A stretch of DNA of 6,730 bases from Planctomycetota bacterium. Its GTDB lineage: Bacteria; Planctomycetota; Phycisphaerae; WQYP01. This document shows, in pieces, positions 1 to 6,249 of the stretch (position 1 is its first letter; each line of letters starts with the position of its first letter). A program made the position numbers and the translations under genes. Under the pieces are notes generated by a model. That model made no database searches. It was not told the origin of the DNA and saw only the letters and a list, made by a program, of their open reading frames with translations. The stretch is from positions 1 to 6,730 of the forward strand of contig JAJZCT010000193.1 in assembly GCA_021828925.1 (NCBI GenBank), given 5' to 3'.

Positions 1-239
1 GCCTTCTCGGGCGTATACTCAATGCATGAGTGGGGCAGCATATTGAGGAGAAATTGCAGCGGCGGCGGTATCGGCGGCAGGCACATCCCATATACTTTTT
101 TCCCCAGCGCTGAAAGCATCAGGGCGGCACCTACCTGAGAGCCGATGGCATCCGGATCAGGTCGAGCGTGGGTGAAAATCGCCACGCTTTTGGCACTCTG
201 CAAGGCATCGGCAATTGCGGTAAGTTCATTTTCCGGCAT
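1..239 (-). CDS. nrnA: DHH-family phosphoesterase (NrnA-like), N-terminal part, cut by window edge
   Basis: Only the first 79 codons are in the window; the gene continues past the left edge. The protein begins MPENELTAIADAL and has the first DHH-superfamily metal-binding motif, HARPDPDAIGS, at residues 24-34 (His24, Asp28, Asp30), followed by a helix and the strand KKVYGMCLP. This is the arrangement at the start of NrnA-type proteins, which degrade nanoRNA and, in many members, dephosphorylate pAp in the cytoplasm. The ATG at 239 is supported by an AAGGA ribosome site at 245-249, five bases upstream. It overlaps the ribF stop by 14 bases, so translation is probably coupled. The C-terminal DHHA1 part, which would separate NrnA from other DHH phosphoesterases, is outside the window, so the symbol is tentative. 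Some bacteria carry a DHH gene in the rbfA-truB-ribF cluster, which fits the neighbourhood. Confidence 0.8.
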   Translation of the reverse strand, partial: MPENELTAIADALQSAKSVAIFTHARPDPDAIGSQVGAALMLSALGKKVYGMCLPPIPPPLQFLLNMLPHSCIEYTPEK

Positions 240-1293
240 TATTTTCCTTTCGGTCGCTTTCACCACAGGTTATCGGATTCGCCACGTCGACCAGATCGCT
301 CTGATGCGGCATAACAGCATTTCCGTGTGTTTCAGTTGACGGTCTCACGCGGGTTGCGCTATCCGCGACCTGCCGGCGTATCTGCTCCACATCGCGCTGT
401 ATCTGTGCCTTAAGTGCTTCGATGCCGGAAAACCTATATTGGTCCCGGAGCCAGCGGGTAAATTGCACGTCCACCTGCTGATCATAAACTGAACCGGAAA
501 AATCCAGCACAAATGCTTCAACGGTCAGTGTTGTGCCATTAAAAGTTGGATTATTTCCAACACTTATGGCCGCCGGATAAGTCTGTTCCGCGATGATCGC
601 CTGGCCGGCATAAACTCCCGGAGCGGGCAGCAACTGTTCGCACTGGATATTAAGGGTCGGATATCCGATGGTTGTCCCGCGTCCGGCCCCGCGGGATACT
701 GTTCCCCGCAGACAGTAGGGGCGGCCCATTAAGCGCGTGGCATCGGCGACGCGGCCCTGGCTAATCAGCCATCGGATCAGACTGCTGCTGACATCCACTT
801 GCGATAAGTCCTGCAATACGGCCTGTTGTGTGGGCACGATGATGGTTTCCCAGCCGAAGCTTTGGCCGTTATCCTGTAACGTATTTACAGTCCCCTGCGC
901 TGCTTTGCCGAAGGTAAAGTTGCCTCCCTCCACAACGACTTTTGCCGCTATGGTTTTGACCATGATGTTCTGCATGAATTCATCCGCAGTCATATCGAGA
1001 AAATCCTGATCCGTTTTTACCACCCACAACACATCGGGCTCAAAGCGCCGGAGTATTTCCATGCGTTGCGTAACAGTCATAAGGGGGCACCGGGGGAGGT
1101 TGGGTCGCAAAATATGCAGGGGATGCGGATGAAAGGTCATGACCACAAAATGCAGATTCCGCTTGCGCGCAATACTTTTTGCATCGGCAAGCATTCGTTG
1201 GTGCCCCAGATGAACGCCATCAAAATTTCCCACACACAAAACCGATTGTTTTGCGCCGGCGGGAAACTCAGTTGCATGATTAATCAGCCACAT
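226..1293 (-). CDS. ribF: Bifunctional riboflavin kinase / FAD synthetase
   Basis: RibF makes FMN from riboflavin and ATP, then FAD from FMN and ATP, in the cytoplasm. The N-terminal nucleotidyltransferase (about 15-185) shows VGNFDGVHLGH (21-31, with the HxGH signature at 28-31), the GGNFTFGK loop (123-130) and SSSLIR (169-174). The kinase half (about 188-306) shows GRPYCLRGTV, the riboflavin-kinase PTxN motif as PTLN (212-215), APGVYAG, VGNNPTF and the family glutamate in VEAF (Glu259). The start was set at the ATG at 1293 (355 residues), because the frame upstream to 1389 adds 32 residues lacking family features. This start has no Shine-Dalgarno, but a TATACT box lies seven bases upstream, fitting a leaderless mRNA. 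The last ~48 residues (308-355) go beyond the usual RibF end and are polar, without recognisable motifs. The stop lies inside the downstream DHH gene's first codons. Confidence 0.93.
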   Translation of the reverse strand: MWLINHATEFPAGAKQSVLCVGNFDGVHLGHQRMLADAKSIARKRNLHFVVMTFHPHPLHILRPNLPRCPLMTVTQRMEILRRFEPDVLWVVKTDQDFLDMTADEFMQNIMVKTIAAKVVVEGGNFTFGKAAQGTVNTLQDNGQSFGWETIIVPTQQAVLQDLSQVDVSSSLIRWLISQGRVADATRLMGRPYCLRGTVSRGAGRGTTIGYPTLNIQCEQLLPAPGVYAGQAIIAEQTYPAAISVGNNPTFNGTTLTVEAFVLDFSGSVYDQQVDVQFTRWLRDQYRFSGIEALKAQIQRDVEQIRRQVADSATRVRPSTETHGNAVMPHQSDLVDVANPITCGESDRKENNAGK

Positions 1294-1431
1294 GTGTAAA
1301 AGTATATGGAACCGCCTCAAAGACGCAATGTTTGTTGCAGTGTATCGCCGCCGCCATCCCACTGATACAACAGTCGCAGCACAGGGCAATCAGCGCTCAA
1401 ATAGGAAGCTCGGAAACTCGTGTGCTACGCT
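1294..1431 (-). other. ino1-ribF intergenic region with weak hairpin, no riboswitch seen
   Basis: These 138 bases separate the ino1 stop from the ribF start. Besides the possible promoter, they hold an imperfect inverted repeat at about 1333-1372. On the minus strand TGTTG-TATC pairs with GATA and CAACA, with a five-base bulge and a long GC-rich loop; a competing CAGTG/CACTG pairing lies in the same place. No T-run follows, so it is not a convincing terminator. I see none of the conserved blocks of an FMN riboswitch ahead of ribF. Confidence 0.35.
1301..1328 (-). promoter_or_regulatory. Possible leaderless promoter of ribF
   Basis: On the minus strand a TATACT hexamer (1301-1306, five of six matches to TATAAT) is preceded, 16 bases away, by TTGCGT (1323-1328, only TTG matching the -35 consensus). 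The -10 box ends seven bases before the ribF ATG at 1293, so transcription would begin at or next to the start codon. That agrees with the absence of any ribosome-binding site there. The -35 half is weak and the assignment is inference. Confidence 0.45.
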
Positions 1432-2532
1432 TCACGCCTTGCCACAGATCCATTGATCCATCTCTGCGGCGGCCAGGGCATCGGGCCGCTGGACGGGCGG
1501 GTGCTTCATGAGTGCGGCGGAAACTTCTTTCAGAGGGCCGCCCGTGTTTCGGTGCAACGCCAACGCCGCGCAACGCACGGCATCAACCACAATGCCGGCA
1601 CTGTTGGGCGAGTCATCGACGGATAATTTAAGGTCCAATTCCATGGGCAAGCCGCCGAATCCGCGTACATTCATCCGGACATAGCAGACCTTGTTATCTT
1701 GCAAGAACGGAATGTAGTCTGATGGGCCGATATGAATATGTTCCTGATCCAGGGCGGTTTTAAGCTGACTGTTAACCGCTTCAGTTTTGCTGATTTTTTT
1801 ACTGCCCAGGCGGCTGCGTTCAAGCATATTGAGAAAATCGGTATTGCCGCCGACATTTAATTGATAACTGGAATCAATGGTAAATCCCCGGCTTTCCGCC
1901 AGAGCCATGAGTTGCCGATGAACAATGGTGGCGCCAAATTGTGATTTAATGTCATCACCAATTAATGGAATATGGGCCTTGGCAAAGCGCGCGGCCCAAG
2001 TGCTGTCACTGGCGATAAACGCCGGTATGCAGTTTACCATCGCGATACGCGTATCCAAGCAGGCCTGGGCATAAAGCTCCGATGCTTTTTGTGAGCCCAC
2101 CGGCAGATAATTTACCAGCACATTGGCGCGGGTTTCCTGCAAAACTGTTATCACATCCGCCAGCGTGGCAGTATTTGCGTCGGAACTGGCCGCGACCCTA
2201 TGCCGCTGATCAAAAGTCTTCAAGTGATCCGCCACGCCGTCGCCGATTGGCCCGGCGAACACGCGTGCGCCATGATCCTCCGGATCCGAACAAAACACCC
2301 GTGCGTTGTTGGGCGGTGCAAAAATGGCTTGCGCCAAGGGCTTTCCGATTTTCCGTTCATCAACATCAAATGCACAGGCCAACGTAATATCGCCCACGGA
2401 AAGCCCGGCAATGTCGGGGTGCATCAGTCCAATGGTTGATCCGCTGCGGCGATACCAAGTTAGTCCCTGAATCAATGAGCTGGCGCAATTACCTACGCCG
2501 ACAATCGCCAAGCGTGGTGGTGAAATAGACAT
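1432..2532 (-). CDS. ino1: Inositol-3-phosphate (myo-inositol-1-phosphate) synthase
   Basis: This NAD-dependent enzyme isomerises glucose 6-phosphate to 1L-myo-inositol 1-phosphate, the entry to inositol lipids and inositol solutes. The 366 residues match the short bacterial/archaeal Ino1 type, known from mycobacteria, rather than the ~500-residue eukaryotic form. Visible motifs, in order: the Rossmann loop GVGNCAS (12-18), LVNYLPVGS (139-147), NCIPAFIAS (167-175), the catalytic-region stretch GDDIKSQFGAT (192-202), QLNVGGNTDFLNM (224-236), KKISKT (245-250), HIGPSDYI (267-274) and MELDLKLSVDDSPNSAG near the C terminus. All conserved blocks look intact. The ATG at 2532 has a strong AGGAG at 2538-2542, five bases upstream. 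It lies 53 bases after the squalene-cyclase-repeat gene on the same strand, so it could be the last gene of the BlaI-controlled run. A GC-rich hairpin abuts its ribosome site. Confidence 0.95.
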   Translation of the reverse strand: MSISPPRLAIVGVGNCASSLIQGLTWYRRSGSTIGLMHPDIAGLSVGDITLACAFDVDERKIGKPLAQAIFAPPNNARVFCSDPEDHGARVFAGPIGDGVADHLKTFDQRHRVAASSDANTATLADVITVLQETRANVLVNYLPVGSQKASELYAQACLDTRIAMVNCIPAFIASDSTWAARFAKAHIPLIGDDIKSQFGATIVHRQLMALAESRGFTIDSSYQLNVGGNTDFLNMLERSRLGSKKISKTEAVNSQLKTALDQEHIHIGPSDYIPFLQDNKVCYVRMNVRGFGGLPMELDLKLSVDDSPNSAGIVVDAVRCAALALHRNTGGPLKEVSAALMKHPPVQRPDALAAAEMDQWICGKA

Positions 2533-2543
2533 TAAAACTCCTG

Positions 2544-2559
2544 CCGCGGTGGCCCGCGG
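2544..2559 (-). promoter_or_regulatory. GC hairpin directly upstream of the ino1 ribosome site
   Basis: In the minus-strand transcript CCGCGG, a four-base loop GCCA and CCGCGG form a perfect six-base-pair all-GC stem that ends one base before the CAGGAG ribosome-binding site of ino1. It lies in the 53-base gap after the upstream gene's stop. Only TTTT follows, and that after the ribosome site, so I do not call it a terminator. It could slow read-through, protect the ino1 end of a processed mRNA, or be incidental, since CCGCGG is itself a palindrome. Confidence 0.35.
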
Positions 2560-2585
2560 TCAAACCGTACCAAAAATACTCTGGG

Positions 2586-3737
2586 TTATCGATCCACGGT
2601 GTCCAGGATGAGACAGGCGTAGGATGTTACAAGCGGGGCACTGAACTCCAGCCAGCGCGGGCTCCACTTATTCTTCCATGAGCCATTGGGATTCTGGAGA
2701 GATTTTAATTTCGCCCGTATTTCCGAGCGCCAATTGTGGGGAATGCCATTGTCGTCAGTAATACTTTTGATATGCAGGGCGTGAAGCGCCCGGGTGAACA
2801 TGAGATAATAGTAAAATAATCCCATCCGGCTGCCGCCGGTGCCTGGATTGGAATTCAACGTCCAATTGGCCCGAATCCACTTGACCGCGGCAATGACGCG
2901 CGGATCTTTGCGCGTTAATCCGCAATAAACCATGCTTTTTAGGCCGCTATAAGTCATGCTCCCATAGGGAGTCCACTGGCTGTTTAGATCGGCCTTGGCA
3001 TGTGACGCTCCCCGCAGCGTATCGTGATTTCCCATGCTGCTGCCGCCGCCGTCTACCGGTGTATAAATGAAACCGCCATTGTGCGTTCCCTTGGCCCAGG
3101 CCATGGAGTTTGTTTCACTATTTTCCTGGCAGTGGGTTACGAATACCAGCGCCGCCTTCATGGCGGGATTACTGGTCGGCACGCCGCTGTCATGCAATGC
3201 CTGAATAAAGAAAGAGGTATTCGATAAATCGGGACGGTCATGGCCATATCCAACGCCGCCGTACCAACTGCTATCCGGAGTGATGATCTTCCCCGCAGCG
3301 TTCATTTGTCCGGACAGGTGCTGCAGCGACATAAGATAATGTTGCGCCGCTTTTATCTGCGATGCGTATTGTTTATGCGGCAGTATCGCCAACGTGGAAA
3401 GGACTATCGACGTATTGTAGTTTTCCAGCAACTCCCGGACGTAGAACCCGCCGTTAGGCTGGCGAAATGATTCAATATACTTCATGGCCTTAACAACCAC
3501 GGGATTACTTACTGGAATGCCCGCCCCCACCATGGCTTTGACCGCCAGCGCGGTGACGGCGGGGCCGACCTGCGGCACCCAACCGCCGTTGGAGGCCTGC
3601 GTTGCCATCAGATATTTCAAGCCTTTTCCTAAAACCGGATCGGTTTTATAAAAAGGCTTGGCTGCGGCGAAAATGGGAGATGCCATGCCCATGAACAATA
3701 CACAGAATAGGGCCATCGTCAGCTTGCCGTTTTGCAT
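2586..3737 (-). CDS. Exported squalene-cyclase / prenyltransferase-repeat (alpha-toroid) protein
   Basis: The protein has 383 residues. Residues 1-26 form a Sec-type signal peptide: Lys5, a hydrophobic stretch LTMALFCVLFMGMAS, and a likely cut after the Ala run at 24-26. The remainder consists of helical-hairpin repeats of the squalene-cyclase/prenyltransferase fold. QW-like motifs (QxxxGxW/F) are visible at 47-53 (QASNGGW), 92-98 (RQPNGGF), 217-223 (NGGF) and 348-354 (QNPNGSW), with WYGGVGYG and DLSNTSFF in the middle. The acidic DXDD motif of squalene-hopene cyclases is absent, so cyclase activity is unlikely; a binding or structural role outside the cytoplasm is inferred. The start has AAGGAG at 3745-3750, seven bases upstream. 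Only 36 bases separate it from the M56 gene, whose C-terminal domain is clearly homologous. No specific function is known to me. Confidence 0.85.
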   Translation of the reverse strand: MQNGKLTMALFCVLFMGMASPIFAAAKPFYKTDPVLGKGLKYLMATQASNGGWVPQVGPAVTALAVKAMVGAGIPVSNPVVVKAMKYIESFRQPNGGFYVRELLENYNTSIVLSTLAILPHKQYASQIKAAQHYLMSLQHLSGQMNAAGKIITPDSSWYGGVGYGHDRPDLSNTSFFIQALHDSGVPTSNPAMKAALVFVTHCQENSETNSMAWAKGTHNGGFIYTPVDGGGSSMGNHDTLRGASHAKADLNSQWTPYGSMTYSGLKSMVYCGLTRKDPRVIAAVKWIRANWTLNSNPGTGGSRMGLFYYYLMFTRALHALHIKSITDDNGIPHNWRSEIRAKLKSLQNPNGSWKNKWSPRWLEFSAPLVTSYACLILDTVDR

Positions 3738-3773
3738 TGTGAAACTCCTTAAAAAAACAGTGCTTATATTGAA

Positions 3774-5789
3774 TTATTTCCGCGTCACCTGATCCAAGGA
3801 TAAAACCGCGTAGGTTGTTGCCATCACGGGATTACCTTCCAGCCACGCGCCGTCGGTGATATTCTTCCAACTGCCATTGGAGCGACAACGCCGGGCCAGG
3901 GCCGCTACCAGATCACGCCGCCAATTATGGCTTACGCCGTCAGCATCAACGACGCGTGCGCGACCGGTGGCTCGTAAAACCCTGGCGAATACCACATAGT
4001 AATAGTATAACCCCTGCGAACCATTTTCCGCGGGATTGTGGTTCAAGGCATAGTGGGCGGATATCCAATGCGAGAGATGTACCACGCGCCGGTCGCGTGC
4101 CTGCAAACCGGCGTAAATCATACTCTTGAGTTGGGCGTAGGTGATTGAGCCGTATTGCGTTAGTACCGCGTCAGCACGACGCTCGTGCGGATCCAGCGCC
4201 TTGCCGGATATCCATAAACCTGCGGTTATCTGCCGCGAAACCGTTTTTTCCGACTGCGCGAATCGGTTTCCGAGCATCCGCGACCGGAAAAGAGAGCGGT
4301 GCACGTACCAGGCCCCATCTGATCCGGGAGGTGCCATGGATGTATGGAGTTGCTGATGCAGAAAAGCCAAGCCCCGGCGAGCCTGTCTTTGATATCGGGG
4401 TCCTGGCAGCATAGAAAGCGTACGCAGGACAATGGCGGTGTTGTAAGCCGGTTCGACATTGTTATAAAAGCCCCCGTCCGATCGGCGGTTACTTTCAATA
4501 AAACGCAATCCGCGTTGAACATGAATGTTGCTGGCGGATGCTCCAGCCTCTAAAAATCCACGTACCACCAAAGCGGTAATCGCTGGTCCATACCGTCCGA
4601 GCCATGCGCCACTGGTGTTCTGCCGGCGTCCTAAATAAGTCAAACCACCTTGGGCGAGTTGTTCGGCCTGCTGACGGATGTTGTCTTCGCCCCGCAATCC
4701 GGAGGTCGTGCCAGATAACGCATGTTCCGGTGAGGCTAAGGTGATCATGGAGGCCGGCATAAGTATCAGCATCATTCCCGCAACGGCCCCAACGTACCAC
4801 CTCCACGAGCAGTCCGCCGCGGTGCTATTACCCTGCGTCAGAAGACGATTCATGCGTAAGTAAAAGTCGGATCGCCGCCCAAACAGTGCTGTCGCGGGAA
4901 AGAACGTATCGGAGCTGTTTTGCAACCCCCGGGCAAGCTGCAGCATGGTGGTAATATAGGTGTCAGGGGATTCGGCCATCGCGGCGGCTGATTGATCCGC
5001 CAGAAATTCCTGGTTCAGTCGGATGCGGCGGGAAAGAATCCACAGCATGGGGTGGAAAAATAGCGGCACCGCGACCACGGCGATGATAATCCGCCAGATG
5101 GTATCACCGCGGACAATATGCGTCAGCTCATGCGTCAAGGTCATGCGAATCATGGAGGCATCCGCGCTGCGAAAACTTTTGGGCAGTAAAATAACCGGAT
5201 GTAAAACTCCAAAGGCCGTGGGAGTTTGTATCTCATCGGATACCCGTATGACCGTGGATTTGAGATTTCTGCGTAGCGGGCCTGCGGGCGCAAGCGACTC
5301 AAAAGGAAAATCTGCGGAAAACGGTGTCGCTTTCGCCGCCGCTTTCCGTAAGAGTTGCCAGCCCAGAACCAGCCTTCCAGCAACCAATACCACGCCCAGT
5401 AGGTAGGCTCCGGCGATATAGTCCGGCCACCCATGCAGGCAGGCTCGCCAAAATGAGCTGCTCTTATTCTGCATTGGCGGTCTGCGGAGAGTCGGCAACA
5501 TATTACTTCGGCGGCCGCTGTTATTCTGCGGTGTCAGCCCAATATGAAAACTTTCCGCCGTAATGGAAGATTTGGCGGTATCGGCAGCTGGCAACCATCG
5601 CAGGAACAGGTGGGGAAACCCCGGCAGCGCTGTGAGCATCATAGCGGCCAAGGCTGCGATCACGGCTAATTCACCGACCCGCTGCCGTCGCGCCGGATTC
5701 CGAAACATCAGCATGGCCGCAAAGCCCGACGCCAGCACAATGCTGACGATCAAGGCGCTATCCAGAAGCCACAGGTCGAAGCCAATCAT
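3774..5789 (-). CDS. M56 (BlaR1/MecR1-type) membrane metalloprotease fused to a squalene-cyclase-like C-terminal domain
   Basis: The N-terminal half is an M56 peptidase, the sensor-protease class that inactivates BlaI-type repressors. Numbered from the ATG at 5789 (671 residues), hydrophobic segments lie at about 6-29, 41-61, 123-147, 231-252 and 331-352. The zinc motif HELTH is at 220-224 (catalytic Glu221), followed by HPMLW and the likely third ligand Glu261 in NQEFLAD. After the last membrane segment, where BlaR1 carries a penicillin-binding sensor, residues ~381-671 form a squalene-cyclase-like repeat domain. It shows QNTSGAW (390-396), SDGGFY, QYGSITY, GLYYYY, HNWR and NGSWKN, closely matching the exported protein encoded next door. 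Its middle is ~48 residues shorter than that paralogue. The start is uncertain: a TTG at 5804, overlapping the blaI stop, would add five residues; neither has a clear ribosome site. By topology of the family the toroid should face the periplasm. Confidence 0.88.
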   Translation of the reverse strand: MIGFDLWLLDSALIVSIVLASGFAAMLMFRNPARRQRVGELAVIAALAAMMLTALPGFPHLFLRWLPAADTAKSSITAESFHIGLTPQNNSGRRSNMLPTLRRPPMQNKSSSFWRACLHGWPDYIAGAYLLGVVLVAGRLVLGWQLLRKAAAKATPFSADFPFESLAPAGPLRRNLKSTVIRVSDEIQTPTAFGVLHPVILLPKSFRSADASMIRMTLTHELTHIVRGDTIWRIIIAVVAVPLFFHPMLWILSRRIRLNQEFLADQSAAAMAESPDTYITTMLQLARGLQNSSDTFFPATALFGRRSDFYLRMNRLLTQGNSTAADCSWRWYVGAVAGMMLILMPASMITLASPEHALSGTTSGLRGEDNIRQQAEQLAQGGLTYLGRRQNTSGAWLGRYGPAITALVVRGFLEAGASASNIHVQRGLRFIESNRRSDGGFYNNVEPAYNTAIVLRTLSMLPGPRYQRQARRGLAFLHQQLHTSMAPPGSDGAWYVHRSLFRSRMLGNRFAQSEKTVSRQITAGLWISGKALDPHERRADAVLTQYGSITYAQLKSMIYAGLQARDRRVVHLSHWISAHYALNHNPAENGSQGLYYYYVVFARVLRATGRARVVDADGVSHNWRRDLVAALARRCRSNGSWKNITDGAWLEGNPVMATTYAVLSLDQVTRK

Positions 5790-5800
5790 AAATGTGCCCG

Positions 5801-6190
5801 TCAATCCAATCCGGAATCGGCCTGCCGCGAACTTCGGGCGGCCCGCAATTTCTTTTCCAGGTCTTCAATTTCCTCAATCGAAAGTCCCGCAACTTCCACG
5901 GCATTGAGCACCAGTTGATCTACCGCACCGTCAAATATCCGGTTGAGAAACCGCGACAGCACTTTGCCTCGGCTGTAAAGCGGACGATAGACAAAAGCCC
6001 TGCCCTGCAGTTTGTGGGAGACCAGCCCTTTTTCCTCCATCATTCGGAGAAAGGTCTGGACCGTGTTCTGGGCGATGTCTTCGCGCTGACGCATATATTC
6101 GTAGACGCGCCGCACGGTGGCTTGACGCATATTCCAGAGGATTTTGAGGATTTCCAGCTCGCGCTCAGTGGGACCGTCGCTATTTGCCAT
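5801..6190 (-). CDS. BlaI/MecI/CopY-family transcriptional repressor
   Basis: The 129-residue protein has the size and layout of BlaI/MecI repressors. A winged helix-turn-helix (about 8-70) opens with PTERELEILKILW. Its recognition-helix region is AQNTVQTFLRMMEEKG (40-55) and its wing is GRAFVYRP (63-70). A helical dimerisation tail (about 75-118) ends in charged residues. BlaI proteins bind dyad operators as dimers and are released when the partner M56 protease cleaves them. The ATG at 6190 was chosen over a GTG at 6199 because AGGTG (6197-6201) sits six bases before it. The M56 gene follows immediately. The promoter just upstream carries an inverted repeat over its -10 box, so the protein probably represses its own operon. 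The name blaI is avoided because no link to beta-lactams is visible. Confidence 0.92.
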   Translation of the reverse strand: MANSDGPTERELEILKILWNMRQATVRRVYEYMRQREDIAQNTVQTFLRMMEEKGLVSHKLQGRAFVYRPLYSRGKVLSRFLNRIFDGAVDQLVLNAVEVAGLSIEEIEDLEKKLRAARSSRQADSGLD

Positions 6191-6194
6191 ACTA

Positions 6195-6216
6195 ATCACC
6201 TAGAAAATTAGGTTAT
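6195..6216 (-). promoter_or_regulatory. Candidate BlaI-family operator (inverted repeat)
   Basis: The top strand reads ATCACCTA, six bases, TAGGTTAT. The arms are reverse complements at seven of eight positions, with perfect inner arms ACCTA (6198-6202) and TAGGT (6209-6213). The dyad covers the -10 box TAACCT on one side and the ribosome site AGGTG on the other, the expected place for an autorepressor. I did not spot a second copy elsewhere in the window. Binding by the adjacent BlaI-family protein is inference. Confidence 0.6.
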
Positions 6217-6238
6217 CAAAACAATTCCGCCATGTCAA
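6210..6238 (-). promoter_or_regulatory. Sigma70-type promoter of the BlaI-M56 operon
   Basis: On the minus strand a perfect -35 hexamer TTGACA (6233-6238) is followed by a 17-base spacer and TAACCT (6210-6215), which keeps the key first, second and last bases of TATAAT. The box lies about 20 bases before the repressor's ATG, so the leader would be very short and would contain little more than the AGGTG ribosome site. Its right side begins only 11 bases after the oprB stop. Confidence 0.65.
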
Positions 6239-6249
6239 TAACACCGCGC

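Noticed and set aside
1294..1389. Longer RibF starting at 1389
   Set aside because: The extra 32 residues are Arg-rich and unlike RibF N termini, and the ATG at 1293 gives the normal spacing to the GNFDGVHLGH motif.
1294..1431. FMN riboswitch upstream of ribF
   Set aside because: The gap is only 138 bases and lacks the conserved RFN-element blocks; the visible pairing is weak.
2533..2585. Rho-independent terminator between the toroid gene and ino1
   Set aside because: The CCGCGG stem is followed by the ribosome site rather than a T-run; the only TTTT lies after that site, next to the start codon.
2586..3737. Functional squalene-hopene cyclase
   Set aside because: The fold repeats are there, but the acidic DXDD catalytic motif is missing, the protein is about half the usual cyclase length, and it carries a signal peptide.
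3738..3773. Separate promoter for the toroid gene (TATAAG in the short gap)
   Set aside because: A TATAAG-like box is present, but I found no -35 hexamer at acceptable spacing; cotranscription with the M56 gene is simpler.
3774..5789. Beta-lactam resistance regulator BlaR1/MecR1
   Set aside because: The M56 core fits, but the C-terminal domain is not penicillin-binding: I see no SxxK/SxN/KTG set in the right order, and there is no beta-lactamase gene nearby.
5792..6211. Plus-strand reading frames opposite the BlaI and M56 genes (also 5023-5406 and 737-1009)
   Set aside because: They are antisense shadows of well-supported minus-strand genes and show no family features.
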